In this document: one piece after another, positions 1 to 10,720 of the stretch
Layout of the letters: each line of letters opens with the position of its first letter
Position numbering within the stretch: position 1 is the stretch's first letter
Notes under the pieces: generated by a model
Databases searched by the model: none
Told to the model about the DNA's origin: nothing
What the model saw: the letters and a program-made list of their open reading frames with translations, nothing else
Program-made: the position numbers and the translations under genes
Source of the DNA: Larix sibirica
Lineage: Eukaryota; Streptophyta; Pinopsida; Pinales; Pinaceae
Reading direction: 5' to 3'
Length of the DNA stretch: 34,508 bases
Assembly: GCA_004151065.3 (NCBI GenBank)
Contig: NWUY0300008109.1
Coordinates: forward strand, 58,087-92,594

Positions 1-1300
1 AAATGTTTCATTTTACCTTGATCTCGATTGCAAATGGGCTATGAAACAAACTTTCTAGATAATAGTAAGATTAGGTCATATGGATGCTTAACTACAGTCT
101 GTATAGTATTTTTTTTTCAACCGCGATCTTAGCAAACACACTGAAAACTTATTTGGTGCTACTACAGTTACATTTTTTGGAACATTTATCTTGTCAACAA
201 TGGAACATGACAAGATCTTCTTACTCCTCCTACATGATTTCCCATCTCAGAACAACACGTAGCAATGGCAATGTCGGGGACATTGCCACCTCGTGGCTCT
301 TGTTTCTCAAAATAATCAAGAGCTTAGTTCAAGAGACAAGATGCCTATTGAAAAAGAAGATTGAGAACACAACCAAAGGAATCATTCAGGATCCTTAATC
401 ATGTAAACCTATGGCCATCACCCAAAGTGGGACACCATTAGTGGTTTTTATGTAGAGGGTTGTGAGGCCACTTGTCATAGCTTAACAACCATGGTGGTTC
501 TATTTCCTTTGAAATATAATTGATTACATCAAAATCAAAACATTATATAGGAAGTGACAACAGTTTTTTTATTTTGTTTTTTAGTACACAAAAGTCAACA
601 ATGACGTGTGAAAATTGCCACATGGCAATTTTTAAAAATTCCATATTAAATGTTTTTACTTTTATTTTTTGTGTTTTAAGATTAAGTCAAACTCTAGATC
701 TATGTCCCACTGATAACCTCTTTCAATAATGAAAAAATGGAATGAGTAAATATTAAAATTCTTAAATTTATTTTTAATTTTCAAAAAAACAATTTAATAA
801 ATTGTATTTTATAAATATTGGAAAACTTTATAAAAAATTATAACATGAAATTGAACTAATGCTAAGTCAAAGCACTTTAACTTGCAAATGAAAAGGGTAA
901 CCCAAGTAAAAACATGGACTAATAATAATTCAACCAAAACAATTTTAATTTAGTATATAAATTTTAAGTTCAAATTAAGACATTTTTTAAATTAATTTCA
1001 ATAGTTGTTCTATATACTTGTATAATATCATAAAGTGCGATTAAATGTATCTTAGTGTATGGCTAAATTTATTTTGTATTTTGTATTTGTTCTTACAAAA
1101 AAAACATAATTGTATTTATAGAAAACATAGTTACATTCTTCAAATATTTTTAAAAGATATTCCATCATTTTTCAAAATGAGTTTTCAGAACTGATATACT
1201 TTTCCTGTATACCAATTTTTACATAAAAATGATTTGAAAGCACAAAAAACGTATCTCTCTTTTTTTAAAAGAAAATGTTCTATATTATCTAGATACCATG
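1..1300. other. AT-rich intergenic DNA, no gene recognised
   Basis: Short open frames exist here (for example 84-398 and 520-729 on +), but they have no recognisable motif, are low in complexity and contain AT-rich runs. From about 740 to 1300 the sequence is very A/T-rich with homopolymer tracts. I see no coding, RNA or repeat structure that I can name. Confidence 0.6.
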
Positions 1301-1582
1301 ATAGTTTATCAACTCAACCTCAATAACTTGTCATTCACATTTTTCCTGTAAGCATAAACTGTTTACATTGCCAAAAGCATAGTTCTTGCAAAAAACCAAA
1401 AAAAAACTATATATGCTTGTTTTAGTCTTCTTGAACTAATAAAAAAGTCTTCTTTTTCATAACTTCCCAGAATAAACTCCCTTTCCTTGATGCATCTGCC
1501 AGTCTCAAGACTCACAGAAAGGGGCATGATATTAGCTCTGTGTAATCCCATTTATTGATTCAGTTATAAACCATACACCAAC

Positions 1583-2710
1583 CTATAATAGGGTACCTAT
1601 TGATGCTAGTTCATTCGCCAAGTAATTTCTTTCTCTGTATACATGCTTTATAGAAACATAATTCAATAACACTTTTAGTCTTTGTACTTCCTGCAATAGA
1701 GGTTCCATATACAAATTATGGATGTTATTTTTCCCATTTATCTAGTTTACTATTATTAGAGAATCTCCAAAGATCTGTATATTATCTACCTCCTTTTCCA
1801 CAACCAGAACTAGTAGTAATCTCAGAGCACTAAGCTCTGCACAATTATTTATACCTAAACCAAGACCTGCTTTAAATTTGTACCAATGATTTTCACAACA
1901 ACAACAAAAAAGTACACCCCCAGCTCCACAATCCCTTTGCTCGCCCTGCGCAACTCCATCAAAATATGCCTAGGGAACCTTTCTATATATCTCTTCTATA
2001 GTCACCTGTCTAATCCAAACCTTCTTTTTTTCCCGCAAGAAGTATCTGAGAATGCCCAAGATCTGTGCGGCACATTGAAAGGTAGGAGTATATTTATCTT
2101 CAAAACATCTTTCATTCCTAGCTAACCATATACCCCATGCTACAATTAAAGGCAAAGCTTGATTAGAAACCTGTGATTTTAAACAGTCCTCCACCGAAAT
2201 GCCATGCCAAACAAGCTCTATATTCAAACCATGTGCAATCTCTCTCCATACAGTAGACGAATAAGGACATTCCACAATCAAATGATAATTTGTTTCTTCT
2301 TCAGCTTTGCAAAGATAACATCTCCCTGATCCTCATCTATTTTTTCTTTGGATTACATCCCATGTCAGAGCTTTATTAAGAAGTAAAAACCACATAAATG
2401 GTTTTGATTTAGGCATACAACTGGAACTCCATATAATTTTCCACCACCAACAAACTAGTCTATCCTCTGCTATCATTGGAGTATCATAACCTGTTTTTGG
2501 AGAGTATATGCTTGGAGGTGAATACATCAGAGCCAAGGAGTCTTCTTGCATCTGAATTATGATATTATTGTTTGCTAAGTTTGATAAAAAGCCCTTCCAC
2601 ATCACATTGTCTTCTCCCTGAAAACCCAAGTGCTCTGATTTCAACCAACCTTGACCATATATTGTAATAGCAGTATGATTCACTATATCATTTAAAGTAA
2701 TACATCATCT
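1583..2710 (-). pseudogene. LINE D: C-terminal half of L1 ORF2 (zf-RVT + RNase H), decayed
   Basis: Read on the minus strand, one frame runs from about 2710 to the stop at 1583-1585, broken by three nonsense codons (TGA 2333-2335, TAG 1970-1972, TAG 1742-1744) and no obvious frameshift. The first part has the zinc-binding zf-RVT module found after the reverse transcriptase of plant L1 elements: a W-rich stretch, PKSKPFMWFLLLNKALTW, then CYLCKAEEETNYHLIVEC with both cysteines, the histidine and the last cysteine kept. The second part (about 1963-1592) is an RNase H domain: FDGVAQ, an acidic residue in NCAELSAL, FGDS, and RERNYLANELA, where the last usual aspartate is asparagine. The nonsense codons fit TGG-to-TAG and CGA/TGG-to-TGA transitions. 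Upstream EN and RT are absent, so this is a truncated copy or one whose 5' part has been lost. It cannot make a working protein. Confidence 0.85.
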
Positions 2711-3150
2711 TTCTAGTAAGTGTAAGATTATATATACTATTAAAATAACTTTCATTTCATTTATTAATTTTATACTTATTATTTAATTTTTTTATTCTTC
2801 TAATAATATAGTCTATAAACTTTTAATATTAATAATAATATAAATTACCAACTTTTTTCTTTAATAATAAAATAAATTTTATATATCATAATTATCAATT
2901 TTTGCTTAATCGCTTCACCACTCTTGTTTAACAACCATCCTTTTATAACTATTCCTCCCCGTCCTAACATCATTTGACTTTGAAATTATTATTTTTCTTT
3001 GTCCTTTCCATAACTTTCCTTTTTTTAAATTTGAACCTTATCTTCTTTCCGGTAACATTTGTTCTATTCCTTTTCTATTCGTTTTGATTCTTAAATATTC
3101 AAGTTCTACATTTCTAATTCTCCTCAACTTGTTTTATTTTATTGTTTAAC
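2711..3150. other. AT-rich spacer, no gene recognised
   Basis: Very AT-rich sequence with many short A/T runs between LINE D and the 110-bp tandem repeat. No open frame with recognisable content and no structured repeat seen. Confidence 0.5.
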
Positions 3151-3370
3151 CGTTTAACTTATTTTAATTGTTTTAAAACTATCTTTATTTTATTTTTTTA
3201 CAAAGTCCCTCACAGTTTTATTTAGAATTATTTTAGTTATTTAGAATTCTCTTACATGCACGTTTAACTTATTTCAATTGTTTTAAAACTATGTTTATTT
3301 TATTTTTTTACAAAGCCCCTCACAATTTTATTTAGAATTATTTTAGTTATTTAGAATTCTCTTATATGCA
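3151..3370. repeat. 110-bp tandem duplication (two copies)
   Basis: The unit begins CGTTTAACTTATTT and recurs exactly 110 bases later: 3151-3260 and 3261-3370. The copies differ at only a few positions, for example AAAGTCCCTC versus AAAGCCCCTC and TTACATGCA versus TTATATGCA. The sequence is non-coding and AT-rich; a local slippage or unequal-exchange duplication is the simplest explanation. Confidence 0.85.
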
Positions 3371-3434
3371 TGACCACATTTGATGCGGAACAAATAATTC
3401 CTTGTGTATCTAGAAAGATAGTATCAATTAATCA

Positions 3435-3739
3435 AGCTGGAGAATGGTGATCGGTTTAAATTATGGTTTTATGGCGGTTTTGGTACAAATACAAAAGGGG
3501 AGATCCTGTGTTTATGGCTCGTCCTGTACTTTGTTGACTAGGCCCGTATCAATCTGGAGCAAATTACGAGTGGTTCGATGACTATTGTTAATTGGGCAAA
3601 TGACGGGGCGAACATCAATGCTTTGGCACTTTCTCCATGGATGGCACAGATTATATCATTTCTTGCTCATCGTTCGGTCTCTTCTATTATCCACATCTTC
3701 CGGGAGCACAACTCTATTGTAGACGATCTCTCTCGTCGC
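3435..3739 (+). pseudogene. LINE RNase H domain fragment, cut off at a single N
   Basis: This stretch aligns without large gaps to 10374-10678, the RNase H domain at the end of LINE A ORF2. Both contain AGCTGGAGAATGGTGA, the GGGGAGATCCTG segment (catalytic Glu), and the C-terminal peptide IIHIFREHNSIVDDLSRR. The copies differ at scattered positions, so this is another member of the same family, not a copy of LINE A itself. The middle part is readable as MTIVNWANDGANINALALSP. In LINE A the domain continues past SRRG; here it stops one base before an N at 3740 and unrelated sequence follows. Nothing recognisable as zf-RVT precedes 3435, so the fragment is bounded on both sides. Confidence 0.85.
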
Positions 3740-3740
3740 N
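3740..3740. other. Single-base N (possible contig join)
   Basis: A lone N interrupts the RNase H coding similarity (TCTCGTCGC-N-TTTTGACTAG). A second lone N at 24356 sits at the edge of a 4.8-kb duplication, so single Ns in this sequence probably mark joins of sequence blocks and not ambiguous base calls. Confidence 0.6.
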
Positions 3741-3764
3741 TTTTGACTAGTGGGGACATCAAGT

Positions 3765-3870
3765 GAGGCCCTTATATATCTATGCATAGCCACCCAGGAA
3801 TTTGACCCCAAGACCTTCTGCTTACAACTCACAACTCTCAACCACTTGAGCTAATCCACGGGCTAAATCC
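3765..3870 (-). mobile_element. tRNA-derived SINE head (A and B box)
   Basis: On the minus strand, starting near 3866, the sequence reads like a tRNA gene: an A-box-like TAGCTCAAGTGG (3842-3853, in the context GGATTAGCTCAAGTGGTTG) and, about 35 bases further on, a B-box-like GGTCAAATTCC (3797-3807; consensus GGTTCRANTCC). This spacing and order are what RNA polymerase III needs and are typical of plant tRNA-derived SINEs. The 3' body would run toward 3741 and is cut by the N at 3740. The cloverleaf is not intact (no clear acceptor stem), so a functional tRNA is unlikely. No 3' tail or target duplication could be identified. Confidence 0.6.
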
Positions 3871-4282
3871 AAACCATTAATTTATTTCCTATACATTGCA
3901 TTAATATTTTTGAACATACTTATGTAACATTATGATTGCTTACCAATATAATTGTGATGTTACTAAGTCATCACACAAAAAATTTCAATGCAAACATCGT
4001 ATAAACTAAAGAATCCAGAAACCTTCTATTAGGAAATAAATTAAAAGTACCAAAATTTAACTCCAACAATGGAAAAAAAATCCTTCTTAGGAAATATATT
4101 ATAAATACTAAACAAATTGGTCATCATTTTTACGCAATCAAATGGTGGGCATTGGATAAAAGAAATATTTCGACTACATTTATTACAAGAATTCCATAGG
4201 AATTTATCTATAGAAAGACCAAATAATAATAAAAATTAATAAAACAAGTTGGTCAACGGATCCATTGTTGTCAAGATCTCTT
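3871..4282. other. AT-rich spacer, no gene recognised
   Basis: Low-complexity AT-rich sequence with no open frame of interest and no recognised repeat. Confidence 0.5.
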
Positions 4283-4715
4283 GTATACAACATTTGTTCA
4301 GAAGATTGCCCCATAAAGAACATAGGATGGAAATATGGACAATGGGATGGGAAATTGTAGGTTTCATGGCAGGCTCATAGTTGATGGCCATGGGGTTTAA
4401 GCCATATCTGGCTTTGTGTTAGAGACCTGTCTCATGGGTGTGGTATTGTACGTCTGGGTAGAGAGTTACCTTATCTCCCAGTTTTCATGAGGTCTGATTA
4501 TAGGGGGTGGCAAGCATGTAGGCACGGTTATTTTCTTTTTGGGCTCCCTTGATGGTATAGTATTTATTTTGTTTTTTGTGTCAGGTATGGCAGTATCCTT
4601 CCTCTATACCACCTTCTGTACTGGTTGCTGAAGCTTGGGTGGGGGTTTCTATTTTGGATTTATCTGACCTGTTGGTGGGTTTTGGGTGTCAAATGCCCGT
4701 TTAAAAAAAAAAAAA
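4283..4715 (+). mobile_element. Possible retroelement 3' end with A13 tail, or 5' UTR of LINE A
   Basis: A GT-rich non-coding stretch ends in GCCCGTTT followed by thirteen A residues (4703-4715). A 7-base word ATCTCTT occurs just before the stretch (4276-4282) and overlapping the end of the A run (4715-4721), as expected for a short target-site duplication around a 5'-truncated retroelement. The alternative is that this is the untranslated leader of LINE A, whose ORF1 starts at 4750. If the A run is a tail, LINE A would have only about 30 bases of leader left. I cannot decide between the two. Confidence 0.4.
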
Positions 4716-4749
4716 TCTCTTATTTAGTGGACGTTTAAAGTTTTCTGGG

Positions 4750-6645
4750 ATGGATGCTGGTAATGACCGGGGGGCTGCAGAATCCTCATGGGAGAGTCAT
4801 GAAAACTCCGATGAGTGGTGGCTAGCCGCCGATGTTAACAGGTCAGATGAAGAGTATAGAAACATGTGGAAGGAACGTGTTGAACATGCGGTTTCGGTCC
4901 CTGAGAAGGGAACAATCCCTCACCTAAGGTGGGAAGATATTTTGGAACTTGGGTAGGCAGGGTTCCATGGAAATGATGGAAACCGACATTCAGTTGAAGA
5001 CTTGTCCATACCTGCAAATATTCAGGGTACTGAAACTACTTTTGTCTAGATACCTAATACTGTTAGGAATCCAAGGACAGGGGTTTCTTATCGGAAAAAC
5101 AAGTATTAATTATGGGGGGATGGGGAGGACTTACTGATGGCGAGGCAGTCGAGACTTGAAGGCATTGCGTCCTTATCCATCAAAGGTTTGGTGGGTGAAT
5201 TCACATATGGGGTTATGCATCCAAAAAACATAGACCGGTGGGTCTCTTCAAATTGGGAAAAAATTGTGGGTTATAGACCTGAAATCTATATACTTAACAA
5301 GCGATGGTACGTTTTTTACTTTCGAATGGCATGACATACTGATCTCATACTTGAGAAAACCTGGATAAAGGGTAACGGTAGTCTAATATTAAAGAGATGG
5401 CATATGGGTTTTAATCCCGCCATTGAGCGTATTTGTTTTCATCATCTTTGGGTTCTTCTCCCAAACTTTCCCTTAGAAATGTGGCACCGAGAGGGTTTCC
5501 AGGCAATGGCGAACCATCTTAGGCATTTTTTACATATCAGTGATGGAACCCTCAATGGTATGGATCGTAGGGTTGGTCGTGTTTTGGTCGAAATTGATAT
5601 GGCATTAGGTATTTTTGAATTGGTGGACATTGTGTGGCGGGATAAGCAGTATAAGCAGTTGTTGGACTACTTGGGTATTTCGTTCAGGTGTTCAAAATGC
5701 AAGGCGGAGGGCCACCTTTTGCGTGACTGCTCGGATACTAGTTTGGGCTCTGAACATGATTACTCTGATGAGGTGTAGGCATGGACCTCAGATAGCTCCT
5801 CAGCTTCGGATGTCGAACCCTAGGTTTTAGAAAATCATTAAGATTGGTCTCTTCCCCCTACTATGGTTTCGGCTCCATCGTCATCTATCATTGGTAAGCT
5901 TAAAAATTTGGATCCTAGCCTTTCTTCTTCGCTTACAAATGAGGATTTGGTATTTCTTTCTAGTTTGGATTCAAAGGGTGATCATATTGGGGAAGGAATC
6001 ATCAGTGGGTCTGCTGTTTTCTATTTGGGAGTTTCTATACCTACGGCTGCTCCTATCTCTCCACAAATCCCTATTTCTACCATTCGGTCTGCTGTATTAG
6101 ATGGAGAAGTGATCTCCAAAATCCCTGCAAATGAGGCCGAACCCTTCGTACATGATACTTCGATGGACACTCCCACCCTGCCCCCTCCTGAGCCATCCCC
6201 TACTAATACTTTGTCCATTGATGTCACTGGCCTATGTATTGCATCAGGTGACGGCCTATTGGAGACCTCCGCTCTGATTCTGTCTATTGAATTTGCGGGG
6301 CTTTCTCGGGTGGTGGAGGCAAAATATTCTTATGCTGAGATTGTCAAATCTAAAACTCCACTTACTACCTATTTTGGAAATTACCCTTTTGAGGGTGGTG
6401 TATCGGAATCTCCCTTGTTGTGGCGAGAAATTGATTTCAATATGGGTTTATCGACCAAAGGTGTCCGAAAAGGCGGAATCTCTCAATTCTCACCTATAAA
6501 AACTCGAAGTTCCGGGAAAATCCTATCTTGTATTTCTGACCACACTCCTTTAGATCCACAACTGATATCCTCATCATCCACCGATTCTCAAGTTTCTTGT
6601 CGGGCTCTTAGAGAGATGAAAGCCCTCGCTAGGGTGAAAAGATGA
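4750..6645 (+). pseudogene. LINE A ORF1: DUF4283 / CCHC RNA-binding protein, nonsense-disrupted
   Basis: ORF1 proteins of plant L1 elements bind the element RNA. One frame can be followed from ATG 4750 (MDAGNDRGAAESSWESHENS) to TGA 6643-6645, about 630 codons, without a frameshift but with seven in-frame stops (the first at 4954-4956, others near 5047, 5107, 5332, 5776, 5818 and 5842). The segment 5137-5600 resembles DUF4283: LSIKGLVGEFTYGVMHP, VGYRPEIYILNKRWYVF and the WVLLPNFPLEMWHREGFQ signature. A zinc knuckle CSKCKAEGHLLRDC (CX2CX4HX4C, all ligands kept) follows at about 5691-5732. The tail from 5863 is Ser/Thr/Pro-rich and low in complexity, as is common in this ORF. Its stop overlaps the ORF2 start as ATGA. 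Confidence 0.85.
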
Positions 6646-7360
6646 TTCTTTTCTCTCTAAATGTTTGAGGGTTTGGGGGCCCTCAAAAAATATTAGCCCT
6701 CAAAGGTATGCTGGACTCTCTTAATCTGGACATGGTTTTTCTTCAAGAAATGATGGTGTCGGCTGAACGCACCCATATTTTATTCCATGGCATTAGAAAT
6801 AATTGGATCATTTGATCGATGGATGTGGTTGGTCTGTCGGGTGGTTCTTTGGCGGCTTGGAATCCCAAGTGTTTTAATTTATCTGCTTATACTACTTCTT
6901 TGGGGATTCATCTTGAGGGGCATGCTCAGGGATTCTCAGAGGTGGTGAACTTGGTAAATTGTTATGGTCCATATAGAGATCGTTGTCAATTTGGGGACAT
7001 GGACAAATCGGCTGGTCTATTATCCCTGGACAATATTCTATTGGTTGGGGACTTAAACCTGACACTCTCTGATGCTGATACATGGGGTCATTCTACCTGA
7101 CTGGATAATATGTGCTCACACTTTTTTGATTTTTTTGCAGACCTGGGACTTAATGATATTGAGCCGATGCCTATTGGTCCGACTTGGTGTAATGGACGTC
7201 TGGGTGATGGTAAAATTTCAAAGCGCTTGGATAGATTTTTGGTTGTTGATGGTTTGGTCAGGCATTTAAATAAATACAGATCGTGGACGTCATTATCTAC
7301 CATTTCATACCATTATCCTATCCTGTTGGAATTGGATTTTGATGGGACTCGAATACCATA
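6642..7360 (+). other. Domain: APE-type endonuclease of LINE A
   Basis: One frame with TGA stops at about 6666, 6807 and 7098. Visible motifs: SLNV, VFLQEM with the metal-binding Glu at 6747-6749, the GGSLAAWNP segment, VNLVNCYGPYRD, GDLNLTLS (Asp 7050-7052, Asn 7056-7058), TWCNGRLGDGKISKRLDRFL and ISYHYPILLELDF. In the last motif, which is normally S-D-H, the histidine (7311-7313) is kept but the aspartate is tyrosine (TAC 7308-7310). That change should abolish nuclease activity even without the stops. Confidence 0.85.
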
Positions 7361-7623
7361 TCCGTTTAAATTTAATCATTCTTTTCTTCAATTTGTTGCT
7401 TTTAAACTATTTGTTTGATCAGAATGGAGCGCGATGAATATTTTGGGGGTTTCATCTCCAATTCAATGGTTGATTTGGAAGTTGGCACTTCTATAAGGTA
7501 AAATCTTGGTCATTGGCTCGTAAACTGGTTGATAAAAAGGAGTTGCTTGCTATTGATGATAACATCAAATCACTAAATGATACTTAGCTTGGAGGTCCCT
7601 TATCTGTTGTTGCGAGGCAGCAA

Positions 7624-9370
7624 TTGGTGGATCTGGAGGGTAGAAAGTTGATATTATTAAATCTTGTCGAGGATGCTTGGCGATTGAAAAGCCGTGCGAT
7701 TTGGATATCACTGGGTGAAAACAACTCTAAATTTTTCCATCGGTTTTCCAACTCTCGCTGGATTACAAACTCTATTTGGAATCTGGAAAATCACTCTGGG
7801 GTTTCAATCTCATCCCTGGGGTATCTGCAGGCAGAAGCAATAGTCCATTTCCAAGATTATTATCAGGATCCTGGGGTTACATCTATTAGAGATCAAATTG
7901 GTATTATCAAGGATTACCCTTGTATATTTTCTGAGCAGGGGGGTATTGAAATCTGGTTACCGGTTACACTTGGGGAAATTCATGCCATCCTAAAGGGTTT
8001 TGCAAAAGACAAGAGTCCAGGTCCAGATGGCTGGACAATGGAACTCTTCTTGGATTTTTTCGACATTATGGGTCCAGACATACTTGACATGGTTTAAGAA
8101 CTCAAATGTAAGGGCGAAGTGGCAGGGGCACTAAATGCTACATTTATCACTCTTATTCCAAAGGTTTCAAATCCTACAACATTCCTGGATTTCCGGCCGA
8201 TATCCCTTTGCAACCTTGTATATAAGATAATATCAAAGGTTATTGCTTACAGGATTAAACCTTTTCTCTCTCAAGGGATTACTATGGAACAGTATGGAGA
8301 CTTGGATGACAAGCATATTTTCGATGCGGTAGGGGTTTTCCAGGAAACGATGCATAGTATTAAATCTAGATATATGCAAGCTATGATTCTCCAACTTGAT
8401 CTATCATGTGCCTATGACAATGTAAATCGGTCATTCCTGAGACTTGCCTTGGTTCAAATAGGCATTCCATGGGGCGCCATAAAGTGGATCATGGTTTTTG
8501 TCATGTCTGCAAACTACTCTATTCTGATTAATGGATATCCTACACGCTTCATATCTTCATCGAGAGGCCTTCGACAGGGCTTCCCACTGTCACCTTTTCT
8601 CTTTCTGATCATGATTGAAGGCCTCAGCGGATTAATCCATAAAGCAAGAACTGAATCATATTTCTCAGGTATTCAGGCAACACCCATATATCTATCACCC
8701 ATCAATTTTTTGTGGATGATATTATGCTATTTTGTCTTGCTGTTTCATAGGAATGGATACATATGAGGGGTATTCTGCATGTTTTTTTTGCTTCTTCCGG
8801 GGTGATTATAAATGAGTTAAAATCAAAGTTAATCAAACATAACTTGGAGGGGATAGAGCTACTTGAAATTACTGCACTATTTCTCTTTTCTGTTGCTGAA
8901 TTATTTGAGGGTACCATCTATCTTGGCTATCATCTAAAACCAAATAATTACAGAGTTATGGATTGGTTATGGCTACTCAAGAAATTTGATAAAAGGATAT
9001 TTAATTGGAGTTGGCGCTGGCTGTCTAGTGGTAGCCGTCTGGTATTGGAAAAATATGTACTACAGAACTTGGGTGTACACTAGTTTTCCCTTTACAAGAT
9101 CCCGAAGACAATCCTTACTTGTATCAGGAAAAAAATTCACCGGTTCATTTGGTCAGGAACTGGCTGCCACAAAATACATTTGGTGGGTTGGCTCAAGCTA
9201 GCCTGCCGATATGCTTTGGGGGGTTGGGCTTTAAAAAATATCTTTATATTTTCTTCGGCATTGTTGGTCAAAAGCCTTTGGCGTGTCTTATCTACAAACT
9301 GTGTGTGGGGGAGCATTATAAAATGGAAATATTTTGGGAATCTCTCGATTGTGCATTAGATCAGGGGTGG
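7624..9370 (+). other. Domain: reverse transcriptase of LINE A
   Basis: The linker RAIWISLGENNSKFFHRFSN and the KDKSPGPDGWTMELFLDFF entry motif are followed by LIPKVSNPTTFLDFRPISLC, then LQLDLSCAYDNVNRSFL (first catalytic Asp, 8398-8400), RGLRQGFPLSPFLF (family has D where F 8581-8583 stands), and the catalytic FVDD at 8709-8720. FVDD lies in a different frame from the preceding motifs, so a small indel separates them near 8690-8705. An in-frame TAA sits at 8095-8097. Downstream, SSGVIINELKSK and IYLGYHLKP resemble the post-catalytic thumb region. Confidence 0.88.
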
Positions 9371-9766
9371 TCCTAGATCAACTAGGGGGGTATCAAATAT
9401 CTGGCCTGACTTATTATCTGCATTCAAATCTGTTGCTGAGTGGTTGGCTTAGATCCCGGTGATGGGCGTCATATTCTTATTGGTGTAGATCCTTTGGTGG
9501 GTGGGCCGGTGTCTTACAAATTACACCCATTTTTATTACACCACCTTCGTTGTTGGGGTTATACATATCTGCACCATATCTTGTACATAATTGGGCCTAC
9601 TTTTAATATTTGGTTGACTACTAACCAACAGGGGTTGGTGGGATTATATGCATCAGAATGGAACTCTTATATTTTAGACTTGTATCATGCAAACTTCCAG
9701 ATCTCAGAGATGGATGACCACTTACTTTGGATCTGAAATACTAGTGATGGTACTATTTCTGCAAAG

Positions 9767-10300
9767 TTGGCCTATTCGGTGATGTTTTCACACTTTCCTA
9801 GATCTGGCAAATGGTGGCATGTGGCTTGCTGGTCATGGCATATCCCTCTGAAGATTAAGATCTTCATGTGGCTACTGTTGGAGGAGAAGATACTTTTATG
9901 GGGCAATCTTCAAAAGCGCGGCTTCTCGGGGCTTAATATATGCGCCCAATGTAAACATGATGCTGAAACTTTTATTCATCTCTTCGTTTTGTGTCCATTT
10001 TCTATAAATGTATGGTTCTTTATGGGTATTCCACTGCCCTCCATTTGTACAGTTCCAGATGTCACTCTGGAGCAGTGGTTTAAATGTTTTTTTTCACACA
10101 ACTGGCAACTGGGTGTATTGGCATGCTTGATTGCTTGGGAGATATGGAAATCTCGCAATCGGCTGATATTTGAGAATTCTGCCTCTAATGCTTGTTGCAT
10201 TGCTTGCTCGATCAAGTTTTCTACTATTGGTTTTGGTATTCTGACCACTGGGGTTTCTGCTACAATTGACCACTCCACTACACGTTCTCGGCTCCTCTGA
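9767..10300 (+). other. Domain: zf-RVT zinc-binding region of LINE A
   Basis: The peptide WHIPLKIKIFMWLLLEEKI followed by LWGNLQKRGFSG and CAQCKHDAETFIHLFVLC matches the zf-RVT region of plant LINEs. The first two cysteines (9941-9952), the histidine and the final cysteine (about 9977-9994) are all present. The frame is the same as that of the RNase H domain, separated only by TGA 10298-10300. Confidence 0.85.
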
Positions 10301-10720
10301 TCTGGCAACAGGGCACGCTTTGATGGTGCTGCCCAGCCTACACTTGGATTATGTGGGGTTGGGGCTTTCATCGAGCTGGAGAATGGTGAACGGTTTAAAT
10401 TATGGCTTCATAGTGGTTATGGTACTAATACAAAAGGGGAGATCCTGGGTTTATGGCTTGTCCTGTACTTTGCTGACCAGGCCTGTATCAATCTGGAGCA
10501 AATTGAGGGTGATTCTATGACTATTGTTAATTGGGAAAATGATGGGGCAGACATCAATGCTTTGGCACTTTCTCCATGGATGGCACATATTATGTCATTT
10601 CTTGCTTGTCGTCTAGTCTCTTCTATTATCCACATCTTCCGGGAGCACAACTCTATTGTAGACGATCTCTCTCGTCGCGGTCAGTATGCTGCAGCCGGTA
10701 AGATTTTTTATGAGATATAG
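10301..10720 (+). other. Domain: RNase H of LINE A
   Basis: Plant L1 elements of this kind carry an RNase H domain at the end of ORF2 that removes the RNA strand of the hybrid. Four acidic positions can be placed: Asp in RFDGAAQ (10322-10324), Glu in TKGEILGLW (about 10439-10441), Asp in EGDSMTIVNW (10511-10513) and Asp in NSIVDDLSRR (10661-10663). The domain has no internal stop and reads to TAG 10718-10720, so it is the best preserved part of LINE A. Confidence 0.85.

Larger units (their letters stand above)
6642..10720 (+). pseudogene. LINE A ORF2: endonuclease - reverse transcriptase - zf-RVT - RNase H, disrupted
   Basis: ORF2 is the replication enzyme: the endonuclease nicks target DNA and the reverse transcriptase copies the RNA at the nick. 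The coding frame changes near 7490, 8700 and 9385-9445, and many stops lie in frame. Domains in order: APE-type endonuclease 6642-about 7360, reverse transcriptase about 7960-8760 with thumb region to about 9370, zf-RVT about 9767-10000, RNase H 10313-10690. ATG 6642 is chosen because it begins the endonuclease motif MILFSLNV, with a stop (TGA) where the family usually has Arg before GFGG. The ORF ends at TAG 10718-10720 after GKIFYEI. Total length of about 1360 codons fits plant L1 ORF2. Confidence 0.9.

Noticed and set aside
84-398. 104-codon open frame on +
   Set aside because: No motif, poor coding character, AT-rich; treated as chance.
3151-3370. CRISPR-like repeat
   Set aside because: Only two directly adjacent units with no spacers, in plant nuclear DNA.
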